A stretch of DNA of 24,513 nt. Origin: JAMPXD01 sp041481895 (GTDB taxonomy: Bacteria > Desulfobacterota > Desulfuromonadia > Geobacterales > Geobacteraceae). The stretch spans positions 1-24,513 of the forward strand of contig JBGPCQ010000028.1 in assembly GCA_041481895.1 (NCBI GenBank), given 5' to 3'. The translations under genes and the position numbers were made by a program. The notes under the pieces are model-generated. The model was given only the letters and a program-made list of their open reading frames with translations. It was not told the DNA's origin and ran no database searches. Positions 22,805 to 24,513 of the stretch are shown here, piece after piece; position 1 is the stretch's first letter, and each line of letters begins with the position of its first letter.

Positions 22805-23848
22805 TTACGACGAAACGGCAACGCTCCGCAGAAGGTCCAGTTCATCCAGTACCTTTCCGGAACCGAGCACAACGCAGGAGAGCGGGTCTTCGGCAATGAC
22901 CACCGGCAAACCTGTCTCTTCGCGCAGAAGAATGTCGAGGTTGCGCAAAAGGGCGCCCCCTCCCGCAAGGACAATTCCCTTATCGACGATATCAGCCGAG
23001 AGTTCGGGTGGAGTGCGCTCGAGACAGATACGGACAGCCTCGACGATGGCCTTGACAGGTTCGGTAAGCGCTTCCCGTATTTCATCGGAATTTATCAGTG
23101 TGGTCTTGGGAATGCCGGACACCAGGTCCCGGCCCTTAACCTCCATCGAGCGAACCTCGCCACCCGGAAAGGCCTCGCCTATTTCAATCTTGATGATCTC
23201 GGCCATCCGGTCGCCGATGAGCAGGTTGTACTTCCGCTTGATGTACGACACGATCGCTTCGTCCATCTTGTCGCCGCCGACCCGTGCCGATTTGGTATAG
23301 ACGATACCCGCCAGTGATATGACCGCCACCTCGGTGGTTCCGCCGCCGATATCGACGATCATGTTTCCCGAAGCCTCCGTAATGGGGAGACCGGCCCCGA
23401 TTGCCGCCGCCATCGGTTCTTCTATGAGGTATACCTCCCGGGCTCCCGCCGATTCTGCGGACTCCTTGACCGCCCGCTTCTCGACCTGGGTTATCCCGGA
23501 CGGCACACAGATGACGATCCTCGGCCGGACGAGGGTCTTGCGGTTGTGTACTTTGTGGATAAAATAGCGGAGCATCTCCTCGGTAATATCAAAATCGGCG
23601 ATGACGCCGTCCTTCATCGGCCTGATGGCGGTAATGCTTCCGGGAGTGCGGCCGAGCATTTTCTTGGCCTCCATCCCAACGGCAAGGACTTTCTGCTGGC
23701 CATTGTTCATTTTCTGGACCGCAACCACGGAAGGCTCACTGACCACGATACCTTTCCCCTTCAGATAGACAAGGGTATTGGCGGTGCCGAGGTCGATGGC
23801 GAGGTCGTTGGAAAACATGCCGAACAGGTAGTCGAATATTTTAAGCAT
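22805..23848 (-). CDS. mreB: Rod shape-determining actin homologue MreB
   Basis: Cytoplasmic actin-like filament protein guiding lateral wall synthesis. Seen: phosphate-1 motif AIDLGTANT (17-25), an N-terminal amphipathic start MLKIFDYLFGMFSN, VGMEAKKMLGRTPGSI, the DIGGGTTEVAVI phosphate-2 block and the adenosine motif GIVLAGGGALLRNLD. Length is 347 aa, typical. The ATG at 23848 has AAGGAG 5 bases upstream, and a good sigma-70 promoter lies at 23900-23928. It heads the cluster; mreC and mreD are about 4 kb downstream, separated from it by LPS and sugar genes. Confidence 0.97.
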   Translation of the reverse strand: MLKIFDYLFGMFSNDLAIDLGTANTLVYLKGKGIVVSEPSVVAVQKMNNGQQKVLAVGMEAKKMLGRTPGSITAIRPMKDGVIADFDITEEMLRYFIHKVHNRKTLVRPRIVICVPSGITQVEKRAVKESAESAGAREVYLIEEPMAAAIGAGLPITEASGNMIVDIGGGTTEVAVISLAGIVYTKSARVGGDKMDEAIVSYIKRKYNLLIGDRMAEIIKIEIGEAFPGGEVRSMEVKGRDLVSGIPKTTLINSDEIREALTEPVKAIVEAVRICLERTPPELSADIVDKGIVLAGGGALLRNLDILLREETGLPVVIAEDPLSCVVLGSGKVLDELDLLRSVAVSS

Positions 23849-23899
23849 GACTGCTCCTTTCTGGATGCGCAAATACAGATATAACTACTTAAAAGAGAT

Positions 23900-23928
23900 A
23901 ATGTAACAAAAAAGCTCACCAGTTTCAA
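23900..23928 (-). promoter_or_regulatory. Sigma-70 promoter of mreB
   Basis: On the - strand TTGAAA (23928-23923) and TACATT (23905-23900) are separated by exactly 17 bases. The predicted start near 23893 gives a leader of about 45 bases ending in AAGGAG. Confidence 0.6.
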
Positions 23929-24084
23929 GGGCTAATAATGATCATCTACCCGGATGAACTACAACACCTCGCCATGAATGACGGGACAGGCGGGCATCCG
24001 CACATTGCCGGCACCCCCCCGGTCCGGCCAGGCGGAATGCTCACTAAAAATAGCGGGCAGGTTGCAAATAATCCAATCTATTTA

Positions 24085-24113
24085 TTGATTTTACCTATCA
24101 ATTATATTACTAT
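24085..24113 (+). promoter_or_regulatory. Putative sigma-70 promoter of the PpiD-like gene
   Basis: TTGATT (24085-24090) and TACTAT (24108-24113) with 17-base spacing lie in an AT-rich stretch 60 bases before the ATG at 24173. Match is moderate, four of six in each box. Confidence 0.35.
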
Positions 24114-24172
24114 GCACAACCGTTGTCTTAATGCTTCCCAAGAAATTTCCCAGAAAAGGAGTCGTATCGGTA

Positions 24173-24513
24173 ATGCTTGGAATCCTGAGAAAGTATAAGC
24201 AGTCAATCGTCATCAAAATAGTGTTCGTCGTGATCGTCCTCTCATTTGTCGGCACCATCTTCCTCGTCTGGGGAAGGGGCGACAGTGGACCCGGTGGTAA
24301 AGACTACGCAGCCAAGGTAAACGGAAAAAAAATATCCTTTGAAGAGTACCAGAAGAGCTACTATCGGCTCCGGTCCATGTATGAGCAGTTAATTGGCAAA
24401 GGCATCACGCCCGAAACGGAAAAACAGTTCGGCGTGAAGAAGCTTGCTCTCGACAACCTCGTAGATACGGTACTCATCCGGGCCGAAGCAGCCCGCATGG
24501 GCATCAAGATATC
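24173..24513 (+). CDS. Periplasmic SurA/PpiD-type chaperone-peptidylprolyl isomerase (N-terminal part, cut by window end)
   Basis: The reading frame is open from ATG 24173 to the window end (113 codons). Seen: a short basic start, one membrane helix at about residues 11-33 (IVIKIVFVVIVLSFVGTIFLVWG), then a SurA-N-like region with YAAKVNGKKISFEEYQKSYY and LALDNLVDTVLIRAEAARMGI. This layout fits PpiD, an inner-membrane-anchored folding factor for outer-membrane proteins; the isomerase (parvulin) domain would lie beyond the window. AAAGGAG ends 11 bases before the ATG, rather far but usable. It is divergent from mreB. Confidence 0.82.
   Translation, partial: MLGILRKYKQSIVIKIVFVVIVLSFVGTIFLVWGRGDSGPGGKDYAAKVNGKKISFEEYQKSYYRLRSMYEQLIGKGITPETEKQFGVKKLALDNLVDTVLIRAEAARMGIKI

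Larger units (their letters stand above)
23849..24172. other. Divergent intergenic region between mreB and the PpiD-like gene
   Basis: 324 non-coding bases containing the mreB promoter (-) and a weaker promoter candidate for the PpiD-like gene (+). The middle (about 23940-24060) is GC-richer, with CACCCCCCCGG-type runs, and shows no gene. No operator-like palindrome stands out. Confidence 0.6.

Noticed and set aside
1..24513. CRISPR arrays, tRNA or rRNA genes, complete insertion sequences, phage genes
   Set aside because: Looked for on both strands by eye; no regularly spaced repeats, tRNA-like folds or transposase/integrase proteins were found.

Overview
The window looks like a chromosomal segment of a Geobacteraceae bacterium (Desulfuromonadota). 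This rests on gene content and order: an exosortase/PEP-CTERM-type polysaccharide locus ending in prsK-prsR, PilZ proteins, sigma-54 signals, a heptose/LPS gene block set between mreB and mreCD-mrdA-rodA, and selU. The codons of the recognised genes are GC-rich in third positions. The species cannot be named from this sequence.

Left part, + strand (1-5972). The end of an exopolysaccharide locus: the tail of an unidentified gene, a UDP-sugar dehydrogenase (TviB/WbpA type), a UDP-HexNAc C4-epimerase (WbpP/TviC type), then the membrane histidine kinase PrsK and the sigma-54 enhancer-binding regulator PrsR. A hairpin terminator follows.

Middle part (about 6050-10500). A sparse region. On the - strand are a receiver-PilZ protein, a small PilZ protein, a Crp/Fnr-type regulator and a PEP-CTERM sorting-signal protein, separated by long non-coding stretches. 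Those stretches hold the most interesting signals. Two candidate sigma-54 (-24/-12) promoters are present, one before the PEP-CTERM gene and one before the PilZ pair. Each has a pair of copies of the same 17-bp motif (nTGTAAAmwTnwCCrwC) about 100-200 bp upstream, where an enhancer-binding protein would sit. The obvious candidate regulator is PrsR, encoded next door. If correct, PrsR would couple the PEP-CTERM/exopolysaccharide system to c-di-GMP effectors. The PilZ pair also appears to have a long leader (about 190 nt) with two hairpins. A possible structured ncRNA with a strong terminator lies between crp and the PEP-CTERM gene, together with relics of REP-like repeats.

Right-middle part (10441-13522). 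selU (+) has a clear sigma-70 promoter. It converges on a DUF1820-DUF2156 pair (-). A DUF4149 membrane protein and an NADH pyrophosphatase (-) follow.

Right part, - strand (13558-23848). A long cell-envelope cluster reading mreB, glycosyltransferase, gmhA, gmhB, rmlA, rmlC-like, mreC, mreD, mrdA (PBP2), rodA, nudC, DUF4149, with many overlapping or abutting genes. It links cell-shape and peptidoglycan elongation to LPS heptose and nucleotide-sugar synthesis. Divergent from mreB is the start of a PpiD/SurA-type periplasmic chaperone gene, cut by the window end.
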